Shown: piece by piece, positions 46,790-58,369 of the stretch
Position numbering within the stretch: position 1 is the first letter of the stretch
How the letters are laid out: each line of letters starts with the position of its first letter
From: Heterodera schachtii
Taxonomy: Eukaryota; Nematoda; Chromadorea; Rhabditida; Heteroderidae
DNA: 64,000 bases
Reading direction: 5' to 3'
Assembly: GCA_023374025.1 (NCBI GenBank)
Contig: SIJG01000160.1
Location: forward strand, 149,383 to 213,382
Program-made: the position numbers and the translations under genes
Notes under the pieces: generated by a model
Seen by the model: only the letters and a program-made list of their open reading frames with translations
Told to the model about the DNA's origin: nothing
The model's database searches: none

Positions 46790-47190
46790 TTTTTTTTGAC
46801 CGTTTTAAAAGCTTAGGTGCCTCCCTTTTCACTCAAATTTTCAAGTTTTAAACCGGTTCAAGTTAAACGCTTTGCCGCGCATTTTTTGATAGTTTAGGCG
46901 TTTTCAGCACCTAAGAAAACCTTTAAAAGTGTTTTTATATTTACCTTTTAAATTATCGTTTTTTTCGTTCGAGTCAGGGTTCGGGTTTCGAATTTCGTCA
47001 AAATGGGTGTCATATTCGTTTTTAGCGACCTCGAAAACCCCTAGAAATATGTTTCCCTTGTAATTTATGAATTTAGAATTTTTGTTCGAATTCGGTTTCG
47101 GGATTCGGAAATTTTGAAAAATAAATGTCATATTCGTGATCAGCGCCCCAAATTACCCTATAAATGACTTTATCTTTGAAAGTTTCAGGG
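46790..47190. repeat. GC-richer imperfect tandem repeat with GTCATATTCGT motif
   Basis: Two ~125-bp related units: GTTCGGGTTTCGAATTTCGT...GGTGTCATATTCG followed by CGACCTCGAAAACCCCTA, and GGTTTCGGGATTCGGAAATT...ATGTCATATTCGT followed by CAGCGCCCCAAATTACCCTA. Each is followed by ATAAATG- or GAAATATG-type sequence. The CG content stands out from the flanks. Minus-strand frames repeat accordingly. The family is not recognised. Confidence 0.6.
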
Positions 47191-47888
47191 GGGGTCACAA
47201 AACCGAAAAGAACCCAATGTTTTATAAAGCTGAATTTTATTCGATTATTACCACCAAAACACCAATATAATTAATTGCTGTGGAATTATTATGATCCTAT
47301 AGTTTTAAATTTTCGCATGAATCCTAATTATTCTTAAATTTTTTACTTGAAATATTTTAGATTTAGATTGAATATCATGTTAAAAATTGGCGGGTTTTTA
47401 CTTTCTTATTCTGATCTTTTTTATATTTACTAATTATTTTAATAAATTTTTCTTTAAATTTTTCATTTTTGTTCTCTAAATTTTGTTTATTGAAGTTTTA
47501 AATAATATTTTTGAATTGAAAATCTCCTGAATGAACATATTATATTCTTCCATCTTTTTATTAATTTATGATTTAAAAAATAATAATACGAGAAAAGAAC
47601 ACAGACAATAATCTCTAATTGACGATTTATTATATTTGTTCAATTTAAAATATAAATATTAACTTAATGATAATGACATCTTTTAGTAAATGATGAAAAT
47701 TATTACAAAGATTATATAAAAAGTGAAAAAATTAAATATCAAATCAGGACAAACACCCTAATACATATTATAGAAATATATCTATCTAAATATTTAATTA
47801 TTGTAAAAAATTAATTGCAACAAATTTTTAGTATTTTCAAAAATAAAAACTACTAATTAAAAAATAAATTCTTTCTGTTTTTTATAAG
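47191..47888. other. AT-rich spacer, nothing recognised
   Basis: No exon or repeat supported apart from the splice acceptor just before 47889. Confidence 0.4.
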
Positions 47889-48128
47889 AAAACGGCACAA
47901 GACCAACCCAATTATTCGAACAAAAGGGTCAAGCAATCTGTGCAACATCGACACAGAGAATTTATCACAAAAAATCTTTCAAATGAAACGGATTGGACCA
48001 AATATATGAATTGCGGATCTCGAAAGGTGTTTTAAATTTAAGGAAAAAATAAACCTTCAATTGCAGCCAACTCAAAATGTTTGCTCAAAGAGTTACGCCT
48101 CCGCTGTGCACCATCCTTTTATTCTCAG
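47889..48128 (+). CDS. two-exon gene fragment, unknown
   Basis: Exon 47889-48026 follows TTATAAG and reads KTAQDQPNYSNKRVKQSVQH, later NETDWTKYMNCGSRK. A 40-nt intron (gtgttt...ttgcag) leads in phase to 48067-48128, reading PTQNVCSKSYASAVHHPFIL, before a GTCCAA donor. Codon content and the short phase-0 intron indicate real coding history. The second exon recalls the STQTVVKTTYAQIVSQ stretch of the Helitron protein's N-terminal extension, so this may be a fragment of a related element. No further exons were found on either side. Confidence 0.45.
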
Positions 48129-49070
48129 GTCCAATAATTGCACAAAGTCCTTTTAAATTTCAATTAATTAAATATTTACAGATAAATTCGTATGGTTTTA
48201 AATTAATAATATTAAAATTATAATTAACAATAATAAAAAAAACTTTTAATTTATAAATAAAATAATAAAATAACTTTTAAATTTATTCAATAATCTTTTT
48301 ATTTTTTAAATAAAAAGCAGTCATTTATAAATTATCATTAATAATTTTAATTAAATGATTCTTGTGATTCATTACAAAAGCTAAAAAATTGAAAAAAAAT
48401 TTTTGACGCAATCATATGCTTTTTTCGAATATCATTGATTTATTTGCTAAATGCTCTTCTATAATAAGATAATAGATAATTTTTAAAAAAGACATCATGA
48501 ACTATTCTTTAAAAAGAATTTAATCATTTAAAGAAAATTGCAATATAACTTATCATTTAAAAAATAAACTAATTGAAAAATTAAAAAATAAAATTATCAC
48601 ATAGTAAAGTTAAGTCATTTAAAAGACAGCTCAGTCGTGATGATAAAGTGTAAAAGTGAAAGTAATTAATTAAATTGTAATAATGAAATACAAAATATTT
48701 ATTAGAATTCTTTGTATATTTACATATTTTTAAAAAGCATCAACGTATTAAGCTAGCAAAAAGTAAATTACTAGTAGAAAATTTTTAAATTCTTGTTTTT
48801 CTGGCAAATTAAAAATTAATAAAATTTTAAAAATAGTTCAGAGAAATATTATGTCTTTTATTTTTAATTAAATTTACAAGATATTTTTAATGATAGATAA
48901 AATGGAATTAAATAACAATGACGCAACGGTTAAGTTCGGCATAAGAATAATAAAACGTTTATTAAAATAAAAATAAAACCAATGATATTAAATTCCAGCT
49001 AAGAAAAAGAACTGCAAAAAAACAAAACACATTAAAAAGCAAATTATTTATATATAATTAATCATATATT
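48129..49070. other. AT desert, no gene
   Basis: A/T-rich sequence without supported exon, RNA or tandem repeat. Confidence 0.4.
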
Positions 49071-49481
49071 TTAAATCAAATGCAGTTGGGTCTTTATTAT
49101 TGGCACGATTTCCTCTTCATCCTTTGTCAACTTATTGAGGCGTTTAAGTTCCTGTTCATATTTGAGTGCCCTAACCTCATCATTAATTTCTTCATCGTTC
49201 TTAATTTGTTTAATTCTGGAGCGTACCAAGCCAATTGGACTTCCATCTTGGGGCAAAGTTAAGCTCTGATAAATTTCCTCTGGAACAAGTAAATACCTAC
49301 GGGCTGATCGAGAACATCGAGTTCGCGCGAGTCTCCTTAAAATTTGAGCATGAGATTTCAAATTTTTCAAATATTTGGGCTTTAAAGGAACTCTTCCTTT
49401 TAAAATGTTGAGGCAAATCTCAACGAGACACAAAAGTTCTTCATCTGATGCGGAATAATGTAATGAACTGTAAGAGACGAA
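49071..49481 (-). CDS. small basic protein, possibly Maverick-associated
   Basis: Open from 49481 to a stop at 49073-49071 with no upstream ATG, so the start may lie in a missing exon. The product reads SASDEELLCLVEICLNILKG, then RVPLKPKYLKNLKSHAQIL and RRLARTRCSRSARRYLLVP, with a Glu/Lys-rich helical C-terminus. The N-terminal pattern (a helix, N-x-L-x-G, Pro, then a Lys/Arg-rich helix with LRRLA) resembles a small protein I associate with Maverick/Polinton-like and other large DNA elements of animals, but recognition is weak. Base content is clearly coding compared with the flanks. Confidence 0.5.
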   Translation of the reverse strand, partial: FVSYSSLHYSASDEELLCLVEICLNILKGRVPLKPKYLKNLKSHAQILRRLARTRCSRSARRYLLVPEEIYQSLTLPQDGSPIGLVRSRIKQIKNDEEINDEVRALKYEQELKRLNKLTKDEEEIVPIIKTQLHLI

Positions 49482-51612
49482 TTAAGCTTAAAATTTTAAA
49501 TAAAATAATGCATTTTATACAACTTTATATCGTTACAAATTATTACATATTCACAATGAAACTTAATTAGAAAACGTTAATGAACATAAAAAATTTATGC
49601 ATTCAAAATTTCAATGAATAATAAGATTAATATTAGATAATGTGGAGATAAAAAAATTTGTGTTAGTTAAATTGAAAATTAGAATAATTAGTAGTAAGTT
49701 GTCTAAAATGGAATCCCTATTAATTATTTTAGTTAATTAATTTACTGCAAAATACATAGAACCGAAATTCAAATTAATAATTAACTAAATACAATCATCG
49801 GAAGTGCGTGAGCTGTTTACTGGCCGAGATCAAGAAAATATAAAATAATCTTACATATTAAATTTAAACAACAAAAAATAAGAGTTACAAAAATGAGAAA
49901 ATATTATTAATAGCCAAACTTAATAACAATTTATTTCTTCAATAAAAATTAACCAAATAAAATATTACGCAAAATATTAATATAACTTAGCCAAGAGAAA
50001 TAAGAAACAACATAAATATAGATTATAATACTATTTTTTTTAAATAAAAAATGCATTTCGCTGACAACTAAATTTTTCGGCGAGTATTAACAAAACAAAT
50101 AAACTTGTTAATGAACCAATTATTTAATAAGTTAAGTGAATTAAATTTTTAAATGTAATTATTGCAACATGAAAATAAACTTCAGCAATAATTGCTTCAA
50201 AAACTAAAAAAATTTCATTTTAATTAATATTATTAAAAGACTAAGGCATTAGAAACAAAATTAAATATCATTATTATGGAATGGGTAGCTTCGCAAGAGC
50301 GCTTTATATGAAAATTTCAAAAGATTTTCATACATTCAAAAATTTTTTACATAAATTAAATATTTTTAAAATTTTAATAATCAAATTCACGACGTTAAAT
50401 ATTCATTTTTTATTAAAAGTTGCGGATTTTTTTTAATTTTGTGGGTGAACCAAACCATTTGAAACTTTTCATTTTGAAAATGCATATTTTTATTATTTGA
50501 GTATCTAAAAGAATTATCAAATTATTTTCAAACCCCTTATAGTTTTTTCAATTATTAGTTTAATCATTGCTATTTGATAATCGTAAAAAAAGAAAAAATT
50601 AACTTTTATTATAATATTCAGAAAAATGGACATAAGCAATTAAAAATTTTAATTAATCTTAGAGCTGGATTCAAAAAAAAAAAAGAATAAATAGAAAATA
50701 AAAATAATTAAAACAAGTCAGACCCGTGCCCAAAGCATTTTTAATTTATTTATTTTCTTCTAGAACATTAAATTGGCTATTTTGAAAGTTTTCCCACAAA
50801 ATTATATTTGGTAACATTCAAAAATTTTGATAATGTGTCTAAACAAATGTTTGTGTACGAAATGGTCAAGACGAATAGTTGATAGAAAATAATCCTAAAA
50901 AATTACCATAGTAATTAATTATAAAAATTATCATTATTATTGTTATTATTATAAAATAAATAAAGCATAGAATAAAAAATTTACGAATAAAAAAAATATT
51001 ATCAAATTGAAAAAGTAACAAATATAAATGAAAAAAGGTAAAAAAAAATTAAATAAGCACATTATTTTAAATTGATACTTATAATAAAATAAATGGAATT
51101 ACACAAATAAATTATAAAACATATAATTTAAGATGAAACTGTAAAAAATAAATAGATAAATATAATTTCTACATATATTACAAAATTAAAAAGTTCAAGC
51201 AAATTATTTTCATTCGATTTCAGAAAATAATTATAAAGACAATTTGTTCCTTTTCTAAAAAAATTTTTCTAAACCCATAAGAATTTTTAAATGTACAATA
51301 TTTAACATTAAAAAAGAAATAAAAAATTATAAAATATGCACTTAAATGCTTTAAAAATTGAATATTTTAATAATCTAAGAAAACATTACTGATATTTTCG
51401 AAAAAATAAAGATTAAGTGACTAACATTTGCAAAATGTTAAGATAAGAAAAAATAATATATTGTTAAAATAAATAAAATATATAAAGCCTGTTTTTAACT
51501 ATAAATATTAATTAGTTAAGAATCTGAATTGAAAACTACGAAAGTTGATTAAAATACAAAAAATAAATTAAAAAATAAATATTAACAATATGCATTCATA
51601 GATTATTATTAG
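49482..51612. other. AT desert, no gene
   Basis: A-rich. Holds the plus-orientation partner (50070-50225) of the inverted repeat at 41165-41295. No exon supported. Confidence 0.4.
50070..50225 (+). repeat. dispersed repeat copy, inverse of 41165-41295
   Basis: Shares GGCGAGTATTAAC, GAATTAAATTTTTAAATG and ATGAAAATAAACTTCA in the same order with the minus strand at 41.2 kb. Confidence 0.75.
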
Positions 51613-51810
51613 AAACAGAACCATGGCCCCAAAGGGCCTGTGAAAGCGCCGGGGCCGCTTTCAACACCGGTGCCAGCGGATTTAACCAAATTGATAAATA
51701 TTTGTAATTGTATATCAGCACTTGGTACTGCTGTACAAAGTTTGAATCAATGCGAATTCTTTCCAAATATCAAGGATTCTGACACTAGGAATTCATTACA
51801 CTATGTATAA
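51613..51810 (+). CDS. possible Pro-rich exon in AT desert
   Basis: After ATTATTAG a 65-codon frame begins KQNHGPKGPVKAPGPLSTPV, continues PADLTKLINICNCISALGTA and ends at TAA. The GC-rich first 60 bases contrast with the flanks. No start codon, so it would be a 3' exon. No family recognised, and the second half has ordinary AT-rich composition, so it may be a relic. Confidence 0.3.
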   Translation, partial: KQNHGPKGPVKAPGPLSTPVPADLTKLINICNCISALGTAVQSLNQCEFFPNIKDSDTRNSLHYV

Positions 51811-52275
51811 AGTTCAGCTATGTTTGAATTAGCATCGTATATAATGCCGAACTCAAGATTGGAACTTGGCATGTTTTCATAGAAGCAAGTAACTTTCTAT
51901 ACAACTTTGTAAACAACTTTCAAACAACTTGCACCCAGTTTTACAACATTATATACAACTTTCATACATTTTTGTATACAACTTTCAGCGCAACTTTTAA
52001 AATTTAAAATTTAATTCATTTTTTAAAAAAGATTTTGCGAACACAAATACAGTATGCATGCTGGGCTATATGTAAAGGATTACCTACGTTTGAATTAACA
52101 TTGTATATAATCACGAAATCAAGATTGGTACTTGGAATTTACATTCATGAAGCACCCAACTTTCTCTACAATTTTCAATATAACTTTCTATGCAACAGTC
52201 ATACAATTCTGCAACATTATAATCAACTTTCGTACATTTTTATATACATCTTTCAGTACAACTTTTTAATTTAAT
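51790..52275. repeat. two ~240-bp units rich in ACAACTTTC
   Basis: Units of about 51795-52008 and 52045-52270 share GTTTGAATTA(A/G)CAT(T/C)GTATATAAT, TCAAGATTGG(A/T)ACTTGG and a tail with repeated (T)ACAACTTTC and TACATTTTT(G/A)TATACA(A/T)CTTTCAG. The ACAACTTTC motif occurs about nine times. Non-coding. Confidence 0.75.
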
Positions 52276-52414
52276 AATTTTATAAAAAGAATTTGCGAAG
52301 CAACTAAAGCAAGTTAGATTTAAGATACAATTGATTATTGTAATTTCAATGTTTTAAATATTTTAATCCAAATTTATAAACCAACAAAAAATAATTGCAA
52401 AATAAAGAACAAAA

Positions 52415-53873
52415 TCAATCAAAATAATCGTCATAATCATCAGAGTTTGTAATAATATTATTTTCGCCCGTATCAGCAACGGCCGTCCCCACACCAAGTT
52501 CGTTCATCCCCATGTCCATGACCTCCATAGCATTGTCTGACACTTCGTTTAAATTCATCCCCACGCCTGTTCCGTGGATCACATTGGTGTTTTCAAACAG
52601 CTCGTGGTACACAATGTTATTGATGTACGTGTGCTCCTCGTCCCCACTTTGGCAGTATGGCGCAAAAACACGAATACCATCCATTTGTGTGACTCGTGAC
52701 ATAGCCACGTAGACCTGGCCATGCGAAAAGCATTGCCTGCCGTTGAGGACGAGTGCCATTCGTTGCAGGGTCTGGCCCTGTGCCTAAATCAATGGGTATA
52801 AACAAATTAAATTTTTGTCATTCACCTTATTAATGGTCATGGCAAAACAGAGACGGACGGGAAACTGTAAACGACGAAAGCGCATCCCCCGATGGTGACG
52901 ACCCCCTCCCATATTCAAATTGGACTCGCGGCAGCACAATTAGATGGCCAGCATCAGCGAGAGGTCTAGTGAGAATTCGGCAAAATAGATTGTCTTCGCA
53001 TCACCTGTAGGCGAGTGCCATTGCACAAGCCTTGCGTCACGTCTAAATTCCGTATGAGCATTACCGGCGTCCCCACCTATAATTAAGGAACTGCATAATA
53101 TAAATGTATTTAGTCTAGCTAACCTTCAAAATCATTTTATGCGGTGGCATTCCAGACGGCATTTCGTTATGAATTGCTTCAATGTTGAAGTCAGTTCTGA
53201 AGTTGTGGAATTCATCGTTCGGTTCAAGTGGCTCGTCAATTGATGGAAAGTCCTTTGCGTCCCCACTCATTCTGGTCAGAGCAATTTCGTTGATATAATG
53301 TACATCGTTGTTTGTCGGGCAAAGGACAGCATTGCTGGCAATGGCTTCGGCATTCGACAACGGATTTAAGAAGAGACCCTCGGGAAAACAGAACTGGATT
53401 GCTTCCTCGATGTTATTCAGCACAAGTTGAGGAGGAATCAGGAGTTGGTTCGTCCCCACTTTGTTTTGTCCACTTCCAATCTCCTTGAGCCACTCGCGTA
53501 AAGAATGCTCTCCAGGTGCAGTCCGCATGTTGATGGTCAAACTGTTTATAAATAATTATAGATGCAAAAATTGATTTATTTGGACTAAATAAAATGTTAC
53601 CTTAATTTTTAGAACCTCTTAAAAAGCTTGTCCATTTTTATGCTTTCGGCCACTTGGTCTTCTCTTGCGCCATGTTCGACCACGGGTGCTAGCTGTCGCC
53701 AGTCCCCACTCAGAACGATGACCTTTCCACCAAAAGGAAGCGCCCCGCACAGACGTCTCGCAGCAAACGGTCAATGTATCGCAGAACCTTGCTACTTAGC
53801 ATGCTGATTTCCTGCAAATAATTGTTATACTAATTTCAAAAACTAAAGATACGTCAATGATGATAAGATCCGC
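52415..53873 (-). pseudogene. Helitron PIF1-like helicase, C-terminal fragment
   Basis: Exons 53873-53853, 53811-53616, 53541-53124, 53076-52826 and 52783-52415. Motifs in order: ADLIIID joined to EISMLSSKVL (Walker B), FGGKVIVLSGDWRQLAPVV (motif III), NMRTAPGEHSLREW, VLCPTNNDVHYINEI, VGTPVMLIRNLD...GLCNGTRL, FAMTINKAQGQTL and FSHGQVYVAMSRV (motifs V-VI), then an acidic tail. This is the 5'-3' helicase half of a Helitron transposase. A one-base shift lies near 53748 and another in the 53076-52826 exon. The Walker A exon and the whole Rep half are missing upstream on this strand, so it is an independent fragment, opposite in strand to the 5' Helitron piece at the window start. Confidence 0.9.
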
Positions 53874-53882
53874 CTTTTGTTT

Positions 53883-56800
53883 GGGTATTTGTTTTGATAA
53901 TCAGCTAAGAAGCCATTTTTGCTTTAATTTAATTAACTAATGAATAATAGTATTTTTTTACAAATAAAGAATATATTAAAGTGTTCCCAGGGAGAGGTAA
54001 TTTTAATTTTAACAATAATACATTGCTAAATTTATTTTTTTCGAATTAAACTACATTCATTTTTCTATAAAAATAAAATTTTTTAATTAAAATATGTTTA
54101 TTACTTGGACAGACATTTGTTTAACTTCAATAAAAATTGTTATAAATTGTTAATAAATCAAAATTATTTTATTTAGTTTTGTATTCCATTTCATTTTTCC
54201 ACAGCTTTTCTTTTTTGCTTATTTTATCATCTGTCTATTTTAGAGTTTTTCAAAGTATCGGCTTTAATCCGAGAACAATTTTGTGTTTTTCGATGTACGG
54301 TAAATTCTAAATCTGATCTAAAAATCGTTACTTCAAAATTCCAATAATTACTATCTTTAAAAGAAAAATTAAAACGGCGAATCCTCTTAATCGAAAAGAC
54401 GAGTCTGAAGTGTCATGAGAAATTTTCAAAAATATAAAATAATAAAAGTAAATTATGGATATGCAATAAACAAAATTGAGGAAATTTTAAATAAAAATAT
54501 ATAAGCCTAATGATTAACAGGATAAATTAAATAAAAAGAACTATTGACTTGTATATTTAAAACAAAAATAGAAATAATCTTACATAAAGTAATTCATATA
54601 ATAAATGGAAATAGAAAATGCGATTGCCTGGACGACAATCGAGGTACCCACAGGACCATGAAAAAGAAAGTATGAAATATATTGTAAAACAACAAAACTC
54701 TTCACTATTAAACAAATTTAATAATCCAAACAAAAATTTTAATAATGTACAATAATTTTATTTGTGGAATAATAAATCATAACCAAAAGTTTACAAAAAG
54801 TTGTAACTAAAAAAAAATAGAGTCAATAATTTGTCAATTTTTTAAAATCAATAGAATTGTTTGAATGATATATTTAAATAAAAAACTAAGTCAATGCAAA
54901 AATCATAATTATACATGAAATTTTATTCAATTTTATTATAAATAATATCTTTGATTTCTAATTATTGTAATTAAACAAAGTTCTGAAGAAGTAAAAAAAA
55001 AAATTAATTTTTTAATATTTATTTCATTAGTTATATTTAAAAAATATTCAAAAATCCAAATTTGTTAATTTTTTAAATTTAAGCAACCAAATGAAAATTA
55101 CCTGAGAATTTATGGGATAAGAAAATGTATGTTTATTTAGTAAAATTATTTAAACCGTTTTTAAAATTCATTCATGTTCATAAAATTGTATTATCTATAA
55201 ATCATTTTTTAAATTTTTATTATTTTGGAAATACTGAAAAACCTTTTATAAATATCTGTATAAAGAAATATTTTAAGAGCAAATTTATACTTTAAATTTT
55301 AGATTTTAAAGCATCGTGAAACAATTTCATTTCAAAACGCAAAGTAAAAAAAAATTGGATATAAAAGGTTCAACATATAAAAATTTGATTTGTGAATTTA
55401 CAAAGATTTTATTTAAAATAAATTTTTGTAAAATTTTTAAAAATTTTAAAACATAAATTAAAGAAAAAAACATGTTAGAAAATAAATAAATTAATTTTTA
55501 TAAAAAATTAATCATGTAAATCTGAAAAAAATTATTGTTGAACCTTAAAATTCTAGAGTTAAATGTCAAATTAAAATTTAAGGAAGAAAATGATTTTATT
55601 TCTATTAATTATTTTTATAAATTAAATATAATATTTATAATTTATTCATTTTTAATCACTCGACAAATATCAAATATTTCCAGGTAAAAATTTGTCCATA
55701 AAAATTAAATAAGAAAAAATATATAAATATAAAAAAATTAATAAAAATTCAATAAGCTATAAATAGAATTAAGAAAACTTCTGGCGAAAATTAAACTTTT
55801 GACAAAATGCAATAAATTACATGAATAAATTTTTTTAAATAAACTGAATTTAAAGGAGGCTTTTATTGTTGGTAAAAATGAAGGAAAGTGAAATTTTAAT
55901 TTTCCTAAATAAATACACAAGAATTGAAATAATATATATTCTTATTTTATTTGTATTTTCTAAAAACAAAAAAAAAATCAATAAAATAAAAATTATAGAA
56001 GGCAATGAAGCATAACATTTATTTAGATTTATTCTTCACAAAAAGACTATAATTTAAGCGGAAAATATTACGATAAAACTTAAAAAAGAAAGTAAACAAA
56101 TGGAAAAATATTGTAAAAAAATCACAAAATTTTAAAGACTGGTGGAAAAATTAATTCCAACAAATAATCAAAATACATTTATAATTAATACATAATTCAA
56201 AGGATAAATAAAAAAATGAAATTGATTTATAGGAAAAACAAAAAAACTTACACATTATTGTAACGAGAATACATCAAAACGAATAAAATATCGTCACTCA
56301 TCTTGTGAATAAATATGAAAAACACTAATGAAAAGAAATATATATATTAGCGATATAGATATAAAGGAATAAAATATTATTAAATTAAAGCAAAACAAAA
56401 AATATTATTAAAATACTTATTTAAACATAAAAATGATTAATTAATTTTAAATAGAAACAAAAATTTATTTAAAGATTAGTTAAATAAAATTTAAAAAGGC
56501 AATGGACAGTGTTAAAATTTTATCAAAAGCAAAAGTAATTATTTATTTTATTGAAAATGAAAATTTTCCAAATAAACTTATATCTCATTATTAAAGCTTA
56601 TTTATTAAATAAATTATGATTAAATAAAAAATGCATTATTATTACAAATAAACCATGGATTTTCCCATTTCTTTAAAAGATACATTAGAAAAAAATTTTA
56701 TAGAATTTTTCATTCATCGAGCCCCAATTTAATAATGATTAAAAAGAAACTACAATACAATTGGAAAAACATAAAAATATTAAATAAAATACATATATAC

Positions 56801-57780
56801 TAACGAATAATTAATTAGCTGCACAAAGAATATTTATTCTAATTAAATTAAATTAATAATTAAATCATTTATTTGTCAATGAACAAAGATTATAAAACGA
56901 ATATAATAAAATAAAACACTAATAAATAATTCCATTCAGAAGAACACAATATTAATGGAAACGGGACAGAATCGTGCACCAAATCAACGAAAAGGAAAAA
57001 AGGGAACAGGAGTAAAAGGAAAATTATTTTATGCAATTCAGACTCCAAAAAAAAAAAAGATGACGAAAAAAATTATAGAATAATTCATAAGTATTTTCAA
57101 TTATATTGAGACTATTGGTACAAAAGAAACAATTATTTGTTAGTCCGTTCTTAAAACACGAAAAATAATGCTGAGCAAACAAATGAAAATAAAAATGAAA
57201 TCAAAATATAAATTTTAACAATGATTTAATATTCTAATATTAAAAACAAATTTTCTTGTTCAATCTTCCGGTGTCCAAATTATCGCTGTTAATCTAATTT
57301 TCACTTGGGTTAAATTATACGGTAAAAAAATTATAAAATTCAAAAATTAGTAAGAACCTTTTTCGGAGAAGAAATAATTATAATATATGTAATTTTAATT
57401 AATTTCTAAAATCAACAAATATAATTAGTATTAAAGTTTAATTGCTAATATGATTCATAAAACAAATAAATTATTTGTATTTTTATAGAAATGAATATGA
57501 AATAAATGAAATGAAAAAATAATTGTAACAATTTAAAAATTTAAAATAAATAAAAAAATCAGCCAAGAGATGAAGTTCATTAATACGACGTTACCATACG
57601 CTGCAGCATCCTTTAATACGGACAACAATATTTATGTTTGAATGTGAGTTAATAAAACAGACGGCAATCTTCAATTTTGGCATATTTACACTAATTTCAT
57701 TATAATATACATATAAAAATAATAACAAATAAATCATGATGAGCTTATGCAAGTAAATTTAGAGAAACTTTTTATATTTT
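53883..57780. other. AT desert, no gene
   Basis: Mostly A-rich DNA with long A/T runs. Slightly GC-richer patches at 54635-54665 and 56960-57010 are not open. No RNA gene or repeat recognised. Confidence 0.4.
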
Positions 57781-57829
57781 TTACAAATTATAAAAGTTAA
57801 AATTTTCCAATTCCAAAAAATGTGCAGAA

Positions 57830-58060
57830 GAGTCAATCTTCAAGAGAAACAATGGTGCAGACGATACGTACACTGACTGGCCTGCAGTATCGGCACAATT
57901 TACGCTTATTACCGGTGCACACTTTATTGGTGCGAGTATAAGACGTAGCTAGCGGGTGCGTGAACCGTCGGATCTGTGCTCGGATAAAGCGCTTCGCGCT
58001 TCTTGAGCTTCGCTACATAGGCTGTGAAGCGATTCAATTGATCGAATTGGTTGGAGATTT
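57830..58060. other. GC-rich island of unknown nature
   Basis: About 230 bp with many CG dinucleotides (for example GTGCAGACGATACGTACACT, TAGCGGGTGCGTGAACCGTC) in otherwise AT-rich DNA. It contains AAGCGCTTCGCGCTTCTTGA, the same CGCTTCGCG core as the hairpin array that follows. No open frame, tRNA cloverleaf or polymerase III box pair is convincing. It may be the body of the element that carries the hairpins. Confidence 0.4.
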
Positions 58061-58109
58061 TTTTTGAATTTTTAAAAAAATTATTAGGGGTTTTTAGTCC
58101 ACATCGAGG

Positions 58110-58360
58110 CTCAAGACGGGCGCTTCGCGCCCGTTTTTTATTTTGTTGAACTCATACGGGCGTTTCGCGCCCGTTTTTTAGAATGTTAGGCCGCTTCGCG
58201 GCCTCAGTCGGGCGCTTCGCTCCCGTTTTTTAAAGTTGTTGAACTCATACGAGCGCTTCGCGCCCGTTTTTTTAATTTTTTTGACCTCAAACGGGCGCTT
58301 CGCGCCCGTTTTTTAGCTTGTTAGGCCGTTCGCGGCCTCAGTCGGGCGCTTCGCGCCCGT
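58110..58360. repeat. array of TTCG-centred hairpins followed by T-runs
   Basis: Six copies of CGGGCGCTTCGCGCCCG or one- to two-base variants (58117, 58157, 58209, 58250, 58292, 58343), each followed by TTTTT(T), and two copies of GGCCGCTTCGCGGCC-type palindromes (58189, 58324). Connecting phrases GTTGAACTCATA and TTAGGCC...GGCCTCAGTCGG repeat, giving a higher-order unit of ~130 bp. Stem pairs of 6-7 bp are conserved; in 58209 and 58250 single substitutions break pairing. The form resembles intrinsic terminators or REP-like palindromes, but in a eukaryotic context the function is unknown. Confidence 0.88.
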
Positions 58361-58369
58361 TTTTCATAT

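Noticed and set aside
26141..57780. Possible mitochondrial DNA insertion, given the extreme AT content
   Set aside because: No mitochondrial protein, rRNA or tRNA genes were recognisable; the few coding traces are transposon or nuclear-type exons with introns.
57950..58060. Candidate tRNA-derived SINE head in the GC-rich island
   Set aside because: No convincing A-box/B-box pair at proper spacing and no cloverleaf could be folded by eye.
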